The notes under the pieces were generated by a model. It did not search any database and was not told the DNA's origin. It was given only the letters and a program-made list of their open reading frames with translations. DNA of 64,000 nt from contig KZ308248.1 in assembly GCA_000376725.2 (NCBI GenBank), forward strand, positions 2,045,395 through 2,109,394. The letters are read 5' to 3'. Positions 1-11,010 of this stretch are shown one piece after another. A program made the position numbers and the translations under genes. The DNA comes from Ladona fulva. Lineage: Eukaryota; Arthropoda; Insecta; Odonata; Libellulidae. Each line of letters opens with the position of its first letter. The stretch's first letter is position 1.

Positions 1-1461
1 GAAATAAAATAAGTATATAGTGATAATAAATACGGAAAAAATCAATACATACAGAAAATAATTAGTGCTGAAAACAAGGACGTTAAAAAAATGACATATT
101 AGTGATTGTTACTGTCAGTGCAATTCTGTTCGGAAAGGAGGAGTTTAGAAAGGTGCTTCTTGAAAGAGGGTGGGGAAGGTGAATTTCTGAGTATAGGAGG
201 GAGTGCGTTCCAGTGTCTGCAGGCGGTGACATGAAAAGATTTATTGTATTGCAATAGAATAAATCTTTCTACAATAGGTATAGTTCAAGATCATTTTTAA
301 ATCTTAAAGGAATAACTTATTCATTCACTTCGCACAACACACTCATTTAGATTAGAACGCGAATGTGTATTATCATCCAAACGAAAAAATACGGAAATAT
401 AACTATCAGTTTGGACTAAGGAGAAAGTAGCAGACTTGCTAGGAAAATGCGGTTTTAATCGCTCCACGGATAACTTCCGAATGATATGGATGCGCGAGTG
501 ATAACGAGTAATTTCCAAAGCTTATTTTTTCAAAGCCACGGATATTTTTCAGATTGATTTCGTTAAACGTTAGATGAATGATGACAATGCCATTCACTTC
601 GAGCAATCTTGCGAATCGGTATTACTTGCCCCGAACCGTGAATGGTACCAAAACGTAAAATTAACGAGAAATTAAATTAGCGAGAAAGGCTATAGAAATC
701 GTGCTCGGCGGTAATAAGGTGCAGTCCTCCATGTGCGAGGCTAGAACCATCCGAAACACCTCACTGCCCCGATAAATGACGACGAGCGATTAAAAGGGCG
801 AAATTTCCTTTTAGTACCAGAGGTGTTTCCAGTGAATCAAATAAAACCTCGCGTGTTACAAAGGGAAAAAATTTAGCACTTCAAACGAGAGCGACGGAGG
901 AGTATGGGAGGCCAAAAGAACTCACTCATTCATTCATTCACACATACATTCGAGGACGTGTCGACCGAGGGAGGAACGGAAGAATAAACAATCATAAAGG
1001 CCGTAAAGGAATAAAGGTGAGGGAAAGAGAAGAAAGGCTTGCTAAGATGTGAAAGGGTCTTGTGCAGGAAGACGCGCATAAAAGAAAGATAAAACATCTC
1101 GTATGGATTGAATTGGTATGGATGTAGGTGGTGGGTTGGCAAAAAATGCCTCTTCAAAAAGGTGTGACGTCGCCTGAGTTCTTAGCGGCCGCAAAATCTT
1201 TCGAGAGATTCGTGACTCGAGGAAAGGCCGGGAAAAGCATCAAAATGTACCCGCGTACACGTAACATCGGGCGTGCTATGAAAAATATAAGACGCTCGTT
1301 CAGCTTTAGCTGCAACGTGCGAAATTGAAACTGCTCTTCCTCGCCAATTACTTTCCCTCGATGGCTAATTCACCGCCTTAACATTCATTGATAGAAATAG
1401 ACTGAAGAGGTAGCTTATTAAACATTCTGGTATGTTGGGTCGTCTTCAAAATTAGACATTA
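1..1461. other. No recognised gene
   Basis: Short open frames on both strands show no recognisable domain and no codon pattern that stands out from background. The only structure noted is a 10-bp inverted pair, GAAACACCTC at 753-762 and its complement at 820-829, too short to interpret. Probably intergenic or intronic. Confidence 0.5.
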
Positions 1462-1800
1462 TTAATTATATATTAAGTATACATAGATAATACGATCTTT
1501 GATTCGTCGGTCACTCGAAACCATATCGTAGATTTTGTCAACCATTTCGAAGGTAGTCACTTCCACTGGACGTCCCGAACGATGTTCATCTTTTGTGGAT
1601 GTACGGCCACGTTTAAACTCATTCACCCAATTGTAAACAGTTGCAAACACAGGTGCAGATGCGCCGTGAACTTCATCCAACTCAACTTTGATCTCTTTTG
1701 GTGTTAAGCCTTTTCAATATAAGTGTTTAATCAACGCTCGAAACTCACTTTTTTCAATTTTTCTAAATAAACAAAAGTTTTTTGCTTCAATCGACAATAA
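1462..1800 (-). pseudogene. Truncated mariner transposase, N-terminal HTH region
   Basis: On the minus strand the frame encodes the N-terminal DNA-binding part of a Tc1/mariner transposase of the mariner type. The run TPKEIKVELDEVHG is followed by VYNWVNEFKRGRTSTKDE, RSGRP and a VDKIYDMVSSDRRIK stretch, the usual order in this family (paired helix-turn-helix followed by the conserved linker before the catalytic domain). An intact transposase of about 345 residues would cut and paste the element at TA sites. Here only about the first third remains. Upstream the same frame continues through FRALIKHLY, then an in-frame TGA at 1714-1716 where the family usually has a tryptophan codon. No catalytic DDD region follows, and the frame runs into unrelated AT-rich sequence after about 1500. 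I saw no terminal inverted repeats. This is a dead fragment. The family is certain enough; the subfamily is not. Confidence 0.88.
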
Positions 1801-2291
1801 AAATTAACCCATGTTATGGACATACCTGAGACTTTAACAGTTATCTAGTGAGTAATAATGCTTACTAAAAACAAACCATTTATGATACTACGAGCGCCTT
1901 TTCTTGGATTTTCTAAGGACTTATTGAACGACTATTGTATAAGCTCTGGAATTATAGAAATAAAGAAATCATCCGACAAATTCCGCCACGGATACAAAAT
2001 TCCAGCGAAGGTTCATTCAAAATTCGAAAGCTCAAAAATCGTAATAAAAAAACCCTTTTAAGGCAGAAAGTAAATACTGGGGGCGGGGAATACGAAAAAG
2101 AAACAAAAATAGTACAAAATGAAACAAAGATGAAATTTTTTTTATTTACTCTGCATATATACTTGGATTTAACATCATTTAGAACATTTATTCGCGCTTT
2201 TATCTCAGTGTTTTCGCGGGTTTCTTCATGAAACTGATGGCTGGCGAGAAAAAACTTACGTTGCGGGGAAAACACCCACTCAAGAAAGGGG
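1801..2291. other. No recognised gene
   Basis: AT-rich spacer between the mariner fragment and the RTE remnant. Open frames on both strands here (up to 167 codons on minus, 1952-2455) are compositionally biased, rich in F, S and L, show no domain, and partly overlie the RTE remnant in antisense. I treat them as chance frames. Confidence 0.45.
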
Positions 2292-3440
2292 GTGATGAAG
2301 TCTATCAGAGCGGCAATTAAGGTGGACGTGAGGAATTTCAACGAAAGAGTTGTGCAAGAGGCTATAGAAAACAGCGGAAGCATGGAGAACCAGACAACGT
2401 CTAGCAATGGGAAAGAAACACATCTTACCCGTACAGAAATAAAATGACAAAACAACTTGCAACAGACAAGAAATACTGAAGCCAGTAGGAGAATACTTCA
2501 GAAACCTTTACAAGAAAACAGAAAATATTGAAGAGGAAAACCAAGAGGTAAGCTAAAACACACGAGATTCACCCCCTGTTCTCTCGAGAAAAGTTATGGT
2601 GGCGATCAAACAGATGAAGAATGAAAAGCCAGGAGGGGCAGATGAAGCATTGCCGGAATATCTGAAACTTAGTGTTACAGAGATTGAATATCTTTGAGCG
2701 TAATTATGCAATTATTGTCTTAAACAAGGACTCCCTTCCTTTCCAAGGACTGGAATCAAATGGGAATTGCTCCTTTGCAAAAGAAAGAAGCAAGGAAGAT
2801 TTGAGGAATTACCATCCCATCAGCCTTTTTCTTATTGTTTACAAATTATACATTAGGAGAGCAAGCTAGATTCCGGAAGGGCTTTGGTACTATGGACCAT
2901 ATCCACACATTACAAGAAATCATCACCAGAATGAATGAACATGAGATGCTGCTAATAATCTGCTCCATACCTATGCCCAGGCCTTCAACTTGGTTAGTAT
3001 TTCCCCTACAGGAGAACTTCTAGAAAATAAAGGGGTAGTCACAAAGTACTACAACCGTCTCCTACGAAGCACTTACGAAAATGTCACAGCTTCCCTAATG
3101 TTGCACGAAGAAACTGACGGACTCAAGGATGAGAAGGGAATTTGACAAGGCGAATGCCTATCGCCCGTCTTATTTAAAGCGTCTCTGGAAGAAGTTTTAA
3201 AATCCTAAATTGCGAGAATAAATGGAGGAGTTAGGCGACTGCCTATCACCCGTCCTATTTACAGCGTCTCTGGAAGAAGTTTTTAAATCCTTAGATTGCG
3301 AGGATAAATGGAGAGTGACTTAAGACACCTGCGTTTCGCTGATTATATAGTACTCTTTGCAACCAACAGAGAATATCCAACTTTTAGACTTCAAGAAGAA
3401 ATCGCAGCGGGACGTTTCAAAGCAGCGTAGAAACCCGTTC
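2292..3440 (+). pseudogene. Degenerate RTE-type non-LTR reverse transcriptase
   Basis: Pieces of one RT reading are spread over all three plus frames. In order: a pre-RT stretch with DVRNFNERVVQEAIE (about 2310-2370); EILKPVGEYFRNLYK (about 2470-2515); the fingers region AIKQMKNEKPGGADEALPEY (about 2600-2660); KEDLRNYHPIS (about 2795-2825); EQARFRKGFGTMDHIHTL (about 2860-2910), a signature of RTE/BovB-like elements; CLSPVLFKASLEEV (about 3155-3200); and HLRFADYIVLFATN (about 3323-3365). The last is the catalytic box, with the second aspartate of FADD replaced by tyrosine. Several frameshifts and stops break the frame, and an 85-bp tandem duplication interrupts it at 3149-3318. The endonuclease domain was not seen upstream. 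The live family copies itself by target-primed reverse transcription. This copy cannot. Confidence 0.85.
3149..3318 (+). repeat. 85-bp tandem duplication inside the RTE remnant
   Basis: Two adjacent copies start at 3149 and 3234 with the shared run GCGTCTCTGGAAGAAGTTTT. They differ at a modest number of sites, so the duplication is old but younger than most decay of the element. It duplicates the CLSPVLF...SLEEV part of the RT palm domain. Confidence 0.85.
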
Positions 3441-5421
3441 TTAATCCTCTAAATCGTCGCCGGCCTAGGGAAAAGAGTACAAGAATACTATAGAAGCCAC
3501 CAAAATCTTTTAACGGTATTGCGCCGAAATCCCTCAATTTTCGACCGCGGAATCCTCGTCCGCTACGGACGCGGCTAAATTGTCCAACACTTCCTCAATC
3601 AAGTCCCTAATTGGGATTTTATCAAACACTCTTTTATTCACATTTTCCACCCTTTGAATAATTTGGAGGGACTGCTTCCGAAATTATCGTCCCTTGTCAC
3701 AAAAAGATCTGCTCCACGATGCATCCTTTCCGATTCGGAAATTAAATTCTTCCTTTTCTGGCTCATCATTCCAATTTGGCTATCGATGTGGATGGATGTG
3801 GTCTCTAAATCCCTAGAATTTCCCACATTGCCTATTAGTGCTCTACGTTCCTCGTTACCGCAGTTTTTTGTCATAGCATGCTCCGATTCTAACTTGATTG
3901 TCAGTTTTGAGCATCGCACTATATCGGGTCTAATAATCAAGAATAAAATCGCGCATTTCTTATTAGAAATATTTTCAGTGCCTGAACGCTTTAGCGAAGT
4001 AAGAGCAGAATTGAAAACGGTCGCCATCAAGAATTGTCGATGGGTAGAGCGCTTTGTCGCAGCCCTTCAAGCAATTCCGTCTTCCGCCAGCCGCTCCATT
4101 CTCTCATAGCTCTCTACTTTAAAGGCTTCCATCACCTGCCTATCATAACACATTCAAGGCCTTCACATGTAGTTCTTCCCTTCCAAGATTCCTTCCAATA
4201 CAATCTTAAATAAACTATTGCGTCTCAGTCTATTGGAACGGTTCATCTCTCTTTATAGAAAAGATCCTCCTTGGATGTTTCTATTCATCTACTCTTTAAA
4301 CGAATTTCTCGCCATTCATTACGCTACATCATTGATGATTGAATTGAACGCGATAAACCGCGATAAAGGGACGAAAATGAGCAACGTATATTTCATTTCC
4401 TACGTTTTTCAATAAATGTCAGCATCGTTGCATGTAACTCGAAGTGAAAATTTGTTACTGACATTTTAAATTTGCAATTTCCCCACGGGTATTTTCAATT
4501 TCCTATCGAAGGAATCGACTTATGCCTCTGAATTAACATAACGATATTACTCAGGGCTTCTTATAAAACACAAACGATGAGCAATTGCTCTATTTCAAAC
4601 GTTTCCTCTAAGCCCTTCACTAATAAACTCATACATTGCTACGCCCTGAGGTAATCCCCAACATTTTACAGATCAGTTGTAAAACACGGGTATCAAGAAA
4701 AATTTGGAAATAAAAAGCTCTGTTACAGAAATCTTTTTAAGTTGTATGTTATAAAAGAATTGTTGTAGATTTTTACTTATAAATAAATGTAATATGTCCA
4801 AGCTCAACTTTGTGGAAGTAAAAACACCTAGTACTTTACACAGAAAAAAATACATAATACATTATATAAATATAAGTATATTAAATGTATAAATAATAAT
4901 AAATTATGTTACTATATTGTAATATATATAGTATTTAAAGTACTAAGTGTTTCTTACTTCAGTTTTGCTTCACAGTAGAGAAGGAATACAATATGTTTCA
5001 ATAAAATCATTGGAAACCTCTTGAGTAAAAGAAAATTTAACCAATAGAAAGAATTAAACTGAGAGTAATTAACAAACACTGAAACGGTGAAAGAAAAGAA
5101 ATTTTTAATTCGACTCCTTAGTAATTGGCTCTTCCGAAAAATTGAGGCAGATCTCAAGGGGATAATGACCAGCTCAACCCCATTGTATCCGCGACCTGTA
5201 CCTCCTAAACTACAGAAACACCCAGGAACCCTTTCTTGTTGAAGGGACTGAATACGCCATCGATCTGAAAGGAAACCTATAGTAATTAGAGGGGGATAAT
5301 CACAGAGTTTACGACTTTGACTCTTCACCCATAGGGATACGGCAAGGCTTTTTGTGGCGGATCGAGCTAATACGTGTATGAAAAACACTGACTTAAACCG
5401 TGGCCTAGGTCTCGCCTAACA
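3441..5421. other. No recognised gene; two overlapping open frames and an AT-rich block
   Basis: Between 3638 and 4109 both strands are open for 130-151 codons (plus 3654-4109, minus 3638-4030), but the plus frame begins at TTG and neither shows a known domain. Either could be chance or the remains of a LINE ORF1. From about 4660 to 4990 the sequence becomes very AT-rich. A minus frame at 4954-5388 is open for 144 codons with no recognisable content. Confidence 0.4.
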
Positions 5422-5841
5422 GTGTGCTTGCTGAGCGAGCGGTTTATTCACCACCTTCCAAACGAAGGCCGGAGTGGCTTCACCGCAGACCATTTCATCA
5501 CACCATGGGCACTTCAGAGGGTTGAAACTAGAGTCGCATTGTATTGGTTTTTCGTTTCCAAACCCGTCTTGCTCTCCACTTCCACCCTCTATCTCCAGCG
5601 ACTATCGACCGTCCTCCTCCATCGAAAACCAATCCCTGTCCCTTTCTGCGGTCGCTTGGGGGCTGGTTTTTGCGTGGAGACGGGCCTCACCACGATTCCT
5701 TTTCGCGGTGCGGGTCTTGGTTTGCGGGGGACAAGTGAAGCCGGTCTCACGCTTCAACGACGCGACCACGATGCGACTCGGAGTGGACACCCGCACCAAG
5801 AGAACATCCAAGGCTGAGGAGTGACCATTCATAACTCCGAG
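5422..5841 (+). other. Candidate CpG-rich first exon ending at a splice donor
   Basis: This block is clearly richer in G+C and CpG than its surroundings and ends in CGAG|GTAAGA at 5838-5847, an almost ideal metazoan 5' splice site (GT at 5842-5843). Three plus frames stay open for 64-131 codons, but their starts are GTG or TTG codons. True ATGs give only short frames: six codons from 5502 and 17 codons from the ATG near 5770 to the TGA at 5822. A non-coding or mostly untranslated first exon would fit. No convincing TATA box was found upstream, and no acceptor or second exon could be assigned. It could also be an isolated GC-rich patch with a chance donor. Confidence 0.35.
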
Positions 5842-5849
5842 GTAAGAAC

Positions 5850-6526
5850 GGATTCAACGATTTCTAAACAAATGCATTGGCGGTAAACTATGTTACCCGA
5901 TAAACCAAATCTGAATGCAATTACAAAGCAATGTATTTCATTAAATAATATGTCCCAGCGTGACTTCCTGGAATTCGATAAACATCTTAAAACAAAGAAC
6001 ACTTCGTAATTTCCGCTGAAGATTTTTATTGGCTAGTTTCGTCAACGAGTGGACAACTTCAAGCAGCCATCTATATCCCTGCACCCATGTAGATAATCAC
6101 TTGAAGATGTCAACTTGTTGACCAAATTAGTCAATAAAAATCTGCTTTGAAAACTACGGAGTATTCTTTCTTTTAAGATGAAGTATTTCAGTCTATTAGG
6201 CTTGAACATAATTTCTTCAATTGACATTTTTTAACTAATTTACAAGTGTCAATGAATATTATAATGACATTAAAATGGATATTATTTACACGAATTTATA
6301 ATTTTTTGCCTCTATTCACTTATTTATGGATATTCCCGTGTTTTTAAGAATGAAAAATTACAAACACAACATTTTGATTGTGTGTTTATACGATTATATA
6401 TATTTAATCATATGAATATGAATATCAACACTTCTGTATATTGCTTCACAAGCGGGCTTAATGTCCGGAGGCAACGTCTCGGGTGAGCTTGACTTAAATA
6501 GTTGCTAACAAAATCACCTCGTACTA
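5850..6526. other. No recognised gene
   Basis: AT-rich spacer downstream of the candidate donor. Nothing coding or repetitive was recognised. If the donor is real, this would be first-intron sequence. Confidence 0.4.
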
Positions 6527-6599
6527 GAATGAATATCTGCTCCCTTCCAGTAAAAACTTATCACAGCACATAACGCCACAAATGAACAGATATTCATTC
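6527..6599. repeat. Inverted repeat, 13-bp perfect arms
   Basis: GAATGAATATCTG at 6527-6539 is matched by its exact complement at 6587-6599, across 47 nt. It lies about 30 bp upstream of the foldback element that starts near 6631 and may belong to the same mobile unit, although the second foldback copy lacks it. Confidence 0.6.
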
Positions 6600-6630
6600 G
6601 TTACATTAATAGATACCATTTGAAAATATT

Positions 6631-6757
6631 TGTAAGGAAAAGGAACACGGCTGTGATAAGACATCTGAGTTTGAGAAAAGCTCCAAAAAACCGTTAACTA
6701 GTTTAGTAAACGGCTTTTTAGCGTTAACTACGGCTTTTTGGAACTTTTCTCAAACTC
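6631..6757 (+). repeat. Foldback (palindromic) element, copy 1
   Basis: A unique lead segment begins TAAGGAAAAGGAACAC and runs into a hairpin. Arm 1 at 6667-6698 starts GAGTTTGAGAAAAGCTCC, and arm 2 at 6723-6757 is its complement with a few mismatches and a small insertion. The same lead and arm sequence recurs in reverse orientation at 42149-42265, which shows this is a dispersed family. Arms here have drifted more than in the second copy. There is no coding capacity. A non-autonomous foldback DNA transposon or MITE is the likely class, but the superfamily cannot be assigned. Confidence 0.75.
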
Positions 6758-7224
6758 TAGTAACATTTCAATGGAGTATGAAAACACAGTCATGCCGACT
6801 TGAGCATAGGGCGGATTGACAATGAGCACTTAGCTGGGCATAAGCTCCAACTGGGGAGGGAAACTCCTGAAGCCCCCCTCAAATATTCATATTAATACAA
6901 TTTTTTAAATATGAATAGTTTTCTATGCAATACCCTTTCATACCTTCCTATCAATCTAGTTTTAAAGACACCCTCGCATTATTTTATGCCTTGCTTTTTA
7001 TTCCTAAATATACAATTTTTTTCAGAGAAATTCATTTATTGAGAATGCTGGGCTGAATACTATTATAAGATAATTTATGGAAACCTTGAGGGGAAAAAAC
7101 TTTATCGGGGTTGGTAATCCACGGGGAATGGATCTCCCCCACCCTTGGGATTAAATGGTAGGGACATGGTAAAGTCGATTTTAAGTAAGGACGAAAAGGA
7201 GGGCTTTTTGATATAACTTGTCAT
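6758..7224. other. No recognised gene
   Basis: Spacer with short purine-rich and AT-rich stretches. No repeat or coding signal was recognised apart from a loose resemblance of 7079-7120 to 7319-7360, near the tandem repeat that follows. Confidence 0.4.
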
Positions 7225-7475
7225 CACAAAATTAAATTTTCCAATATGATCAGGTTGCCTGAACGCAATTTTGTTAAGGGTTGATATAGGGGAAGTTCTC
7301 GTCCACCCTCTAGTTTATGGAAAGGAGCTCGTAACAATTCTAGGAAAAGACTTTATATCGCGAGGAGGAAGGTTTTAAATATATAAGCCACCGTTGAATT
7401 TAATTGTCCGATATGATTACGAAAGTTGAGCGCAATTTCGAAGGGGTCGGATCCCGGGAGAAGTTGGGGCGATGT
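7225..7475 (+). repeat. Diverged tandem duplication, offset 167 bp
   Basis: Sequence around 7231-7300 recurs at 7398-7467 with a constant offset. Anchors are TATGAT (7245 and 7412) and CGCAATTT (7264 and 7431), followed in each copy by a GGG-rich segment and GAAGTT. Intervening positions differ at many sites, so this is an old local duplication. No coding frame spans it. Confidence 0.55.
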
Positions 7476-9113
7476 TTTTCTCCTAAGAGGTTGTGAAGAG
7501 GATCAGTGAACAATTCAATATAGAAAATCAATGTAAAGAAATAGGGGACTGCAGCGATTTGAGAAGATTTAGGGCAATTCGTATAATACCCTCCCCCAAC
7601 GGATAAATGGTTCGCGAAGGTCCGAGGAGGGGTTGAAGAAGGCCTACTGCTTGCTCCTGAATTTTAGATAACCAAAAAAGAAGAGGAAAAACGTCGTCGA
7701 CACTGTGATCATTGCTTTGGAAAAAATGCGATAAAACCAGCTCGAGGCACTCTGCGGAGATCGGCTGAAAAATGCATTGTAATCGGAATGTGAGATGATA
7801 TTTCATGCATTTTGCAAAATGTTACCAACTTTTTTATTTCCTCGATATCCTATTTTTTTACTCGTTCTTAAAATCCCACCGATTTCATTGAGTAAAATCA
7901 GACTTTGCAAAAGCCCCATCCTCGGACAAAAATAAGAGTAAAACCCAGTTTGAGGAAGATTTCGGTGCAGTCGAAACACATGTTCCGATAGCCTGAAGTA
8001 TGCCCCGCAAAGCAGATTTCGTACTAAAAATAGTAAAGCATCTATCGTAACAGTCACGCAGTTTTAACGTAGGAAGTAAAATAGGAGATGATACGATAAA
8101 AATTGAGTGTAATAATTGGAATCATCGCAAACAACAGTAAATTATAAGCTGATGAATAATTGTATGCGAGAATTCAGGAGGAAAACGGTAATTTTTTGTA
8201 AATAACTGGACATAGAAATTAGAAAATAGAGTTACAAGCGTCTATAAATCTTTAGAATGTTCTGCCTTTACTTTGGGAGAATTTGGTATCTTTCAACACA
8301 GAATTGCATTCTCAATCCCATTAAACAGGTGTATAATTTGTTTATATTTTCGAGGAAAAATTTCTCTAATTAAAGTAATTTGTTTGCCTCTTTGTTCTCA
8401 AGTTAATGTTTACAAATGAACGTTTACACGTCTGGATCGAACGATGAGAGTGTAAAAGGCACAGAGCGTAGTGTTCCGCTATTAATTCCATTAATGACTG
8501 TTTGCATTTCCGTTACGCGGCGTGTTACGAAATAGCATGTGCTAACGGCATTATTGCTTTCATTCTTATTTTTACGGCGAATCCTCGCAACGCACAGATA
8601 GGTAACAATTCGATGTATGTTTCATGTAACGATACTCTCTCCACGTCGGACACTTCTCAGAGCCGAATAAACATGTATTTTCCACTGGCCGTTACAGAGA
8701 AGCTACCGCGTCCAACCAATTAAACGATTCCCGCGATTCAATTAGTTTTTCGGCCTTCTCAGGGGGTTTTGATATAAAATTTGATGACTTGTTCAGTTAC
8801 ATCGCCGATTATCTCATTATAATCCTTTTTGATATTGACCTTGTTCTGGGTTTGCGGATTAGCTCTCATTCCCGTCCATTATCGTTTGAATTCTTAATAG
8901 CGCCGTTCTTTGTAACTTTCAAAAAATCCACTACAGTTTTATGGAAGTTATACTGCCTCTTTTCCATTAAAATGGTAGACAGCGGGTCTTTTGCGGGTTT
9001 TCATATTGGATCAGGGATCCCTAAAACCCAAAAAAGAGCATGCATAACCAAGATTTCGAGCGTGAAAAAGTAACGAAATTTGACCCGAAAGTTTTCCCAA
9101 GATTCCAAGAATG
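7476..9113. other. No recognised gene
   Basis: Several open frames of 73-94 codons lie on both strands (minus 7528-7806 and 7803-8057; plus 8502-8723 and 8789-9073). None shows a domain, signal peptide or splice context I can support. The stretch is best left as unannotated. Confidence 0.4.
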
Positions 9114-9163
9114 TTCGGGCTCCTTATTAGGCAACCCGGTCCTTATTTTGTTGCCAGGCCCGA
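9114..9163. other. Imperfect GC-rich hairpin
   Basis: Two nested stem segments pair across about 50 nt: TCGGGC (9115-9120) with GCCCGA (9158-9163), and GGCAAC (9130-9135) with GTTGCC (9150-9155). Unpaired spacers separate them. It could form a small bulged stem-loop in RNA or be a relic palindrome. No function is implied. Confidence 0.4.
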
Positions 9164-9736
9164 TGTGTTCTCGAATCCTTTACCTAAGGCCCTCTCCTGC
9201 AGGGTCCTTACGTAATTCTTTGTCGTTTCGATTTCAGCACGAAAATAGAAGGGGAGTATGCAAAATACATTCATTTACGATCACAATAGTTGATATAGCC
9301 CCTAAAGTAATGGCTTGTCACACGCGATGCTTGTAGATTAGTTCGCGCGACCTAATAAGCTACTTATTTACTTGGGAAAAGGGTCTGCGAAGAAAATTCG
9401 CATAATGTTGTCCGAGACACATCAACAATCTTCTAAGGGCAATATATCAGCAATTTTCATGGAACGCTAAAGGAGATCGAGAGTTTAGTTTCAACAAAAT
9501 AAATTAATCTTGCTGAGTGATGTTTGGTGGAACTCCATCTTTTAATAATTATATCTCTGATTTTTATTACGAGTTTCAAGAGTATCACGTCAAAGGTGAA
9601 ACGAAAAAAATGTTTTAGGTCCATTGTTTACAGCAAAAACAGAATTTGGTTTAAGTCAAGGGTTTTTTCGTCGAGAATAGTAGGAAAAGGTGGAAAGGTA
9701 TATTTGCACATTGAGATGTGCGCCTAATTGTTTTGG
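9164..9736. other. No recognised gene
   Basis: Nothing identifiable. Open frames at 9040-9336 and 9524-9727 lack domains. Confidence 0.4.
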
Positions 9737-9812
9737 AACGATAGGTCAATTGGCTGGAGCAGTCACTCGGAAAGTGGAAGATCCAGATTCGTGTCCCGGT
9801 CCCGCCAGACTT
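9737..9812 (+). repeat. tRNA-derived SINE fragment (family C)
   Basis: The segment reads like the internal and 3' part of a tRNA, with CGGAAAGTGGAAGATCCAG and a degraded B box ATTCGTGTCCC. It matches the layout CGGAAAGTGGGAGACCTGGG then TTCGAGTCC seen near 34750 and 14100. It cannot form a full cloverleaf, so it is a SINE head rather than a tRNA gene. Old and diverged. Confidence 0.5.
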
Positions 9813-10424
9813 TTCCATGTCCACTTCTCATTGAAAAAAGTTGAAAATTATATTCTCAATAAGTTTTCCATTATATCGAAATGGAATCGCATAAGATAAT
9901 AATTCCGAGCCTATATTTTAATTTTAATTTTTACAGTTGAGAGTAAGTAAGGCTTCAGTAAAGTTCATTGGAAATGATGTATTATATCAATTTTCTACGA
10001 CGCCGGTAATTGCATGTTTGAATCCTATGCAGCGAAATCTTCTTACAAAGTTTTTACTCTCATCATTTTTCTCATCTTACGCCGAAGAGTTTTTGCAAAT
10101 GATGGTATCTCTAATTCCTCATTTCAAGTTTTTACGCATCCAAAATCAATGCTTTTCGGTCCCATGAAAAACTTTAGGCGGAGACTTCAGAGGAAAAGAA
10201 TTGATACCGGTCTCAAGGAGGAAGAAGTAAATGAGAATGCTGACCCAATCAAGGTGTTCTACTTCATACACCCGTTATTCTTAAAGGAAAGTTTGGATAA
10301 CTGGGGGCTCATTGATTTAGCGGCACAACTATGCTGTTGATTTCCAGTCAGTAAACAATAGGGATAAACAAATAATAGAAGTGATTCCGCTCTTATAAGC
10401 CACGAACATCGCTCTCGCACTTGA
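9813..10424. other. No recognised gene
   Basis: AT-rich spacer. Two overlapping plus frames (9937-10167 and 10014-10340) are compositionally unremarkable. A pyrimidine tract with TTTTTACAG at about 9930-9938, followed by AGAGTAAGTAAG, resembles an acceptor beside a donor, but the pair encloses almost nothing. Confidence 0.4.
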
Positions 10425-11010
10425 GGTATTTTGCAGCCTTTATTGACATATACCCTGCAACGTACCTTCTCTAACAATGTGACACGGGAAAGCAGGTTTG
10501 CCCCGTCAGGGGAAGATAGAAACTCTGGGTACATATGCAGAAAGTTTACCATATTGAGCACATCAGCTAACAAGTATGTTTGTTCGTCATTCAAGCATTA
10601 TACGATAGAGGAACATGTAAGGGAAGTACTAGACCCCATGTTCTCCGATACACTCTATTAGCTAACTTAATCTGATTCGCTATTGTTAAAACTTAGTTCT
10701 CCCTCGTTAAAGTTAAGACACATTCATCTCGAATTTGCGGTATTGTGCAACCCTTGTTGATGTATATCCATGCAACGTGTCTTCCATGACAATGAGGAAC
10801 GGGAGAAAGAGATTGTTTCCCTCAAAGGAAGACGGATACACAATGCGTTTGTGCACAGCTTGTTATTTCCTCATGGGCTAACATACATGTTTACCCATAA
10901 GCAAATATAATATAGCAAATATAAGCATCGGATGATAAAGGAGCGGGTAAGGGAAGTTCTAAGCTATGTGCCTACCAATATCTTCCGATAGCTAAGTTAA
11001 TCACACAGGG
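10425..11010 (+). repeat. Diverged tandem duplication, offset about 315-330 bp
   Basis: Copy 1 (about 10425-10680) and copy 2 (about 10735-11010) share ordered anchors: GGTATT then GCA near their starts; a CATGCAACGTGT-like block (GCAACGT at 10457 and 10772); an AACAATG/GACAATG block followed by ACGGGA; GTAAGGGAAGT at 10617 and 10947; and TTCCGATA then GCTAA near the ends. Many substitutions and indels separate them. Neither copy is coding. Confidence 0.7.

Noticed and set aside
1952..2455. 167-codon minus-strand protein
   Set aside because: Biased F/S/L composition, no domain, and it overlies the antisense of the RTE remnant at its upstream end.
3638..4109. Coding gene at 3.6-4.1 kb
   Set aside because: Both strands are open and neither frame has a domain. 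The plus frame begins at TTG, so no start is supported. Kept only as a note.
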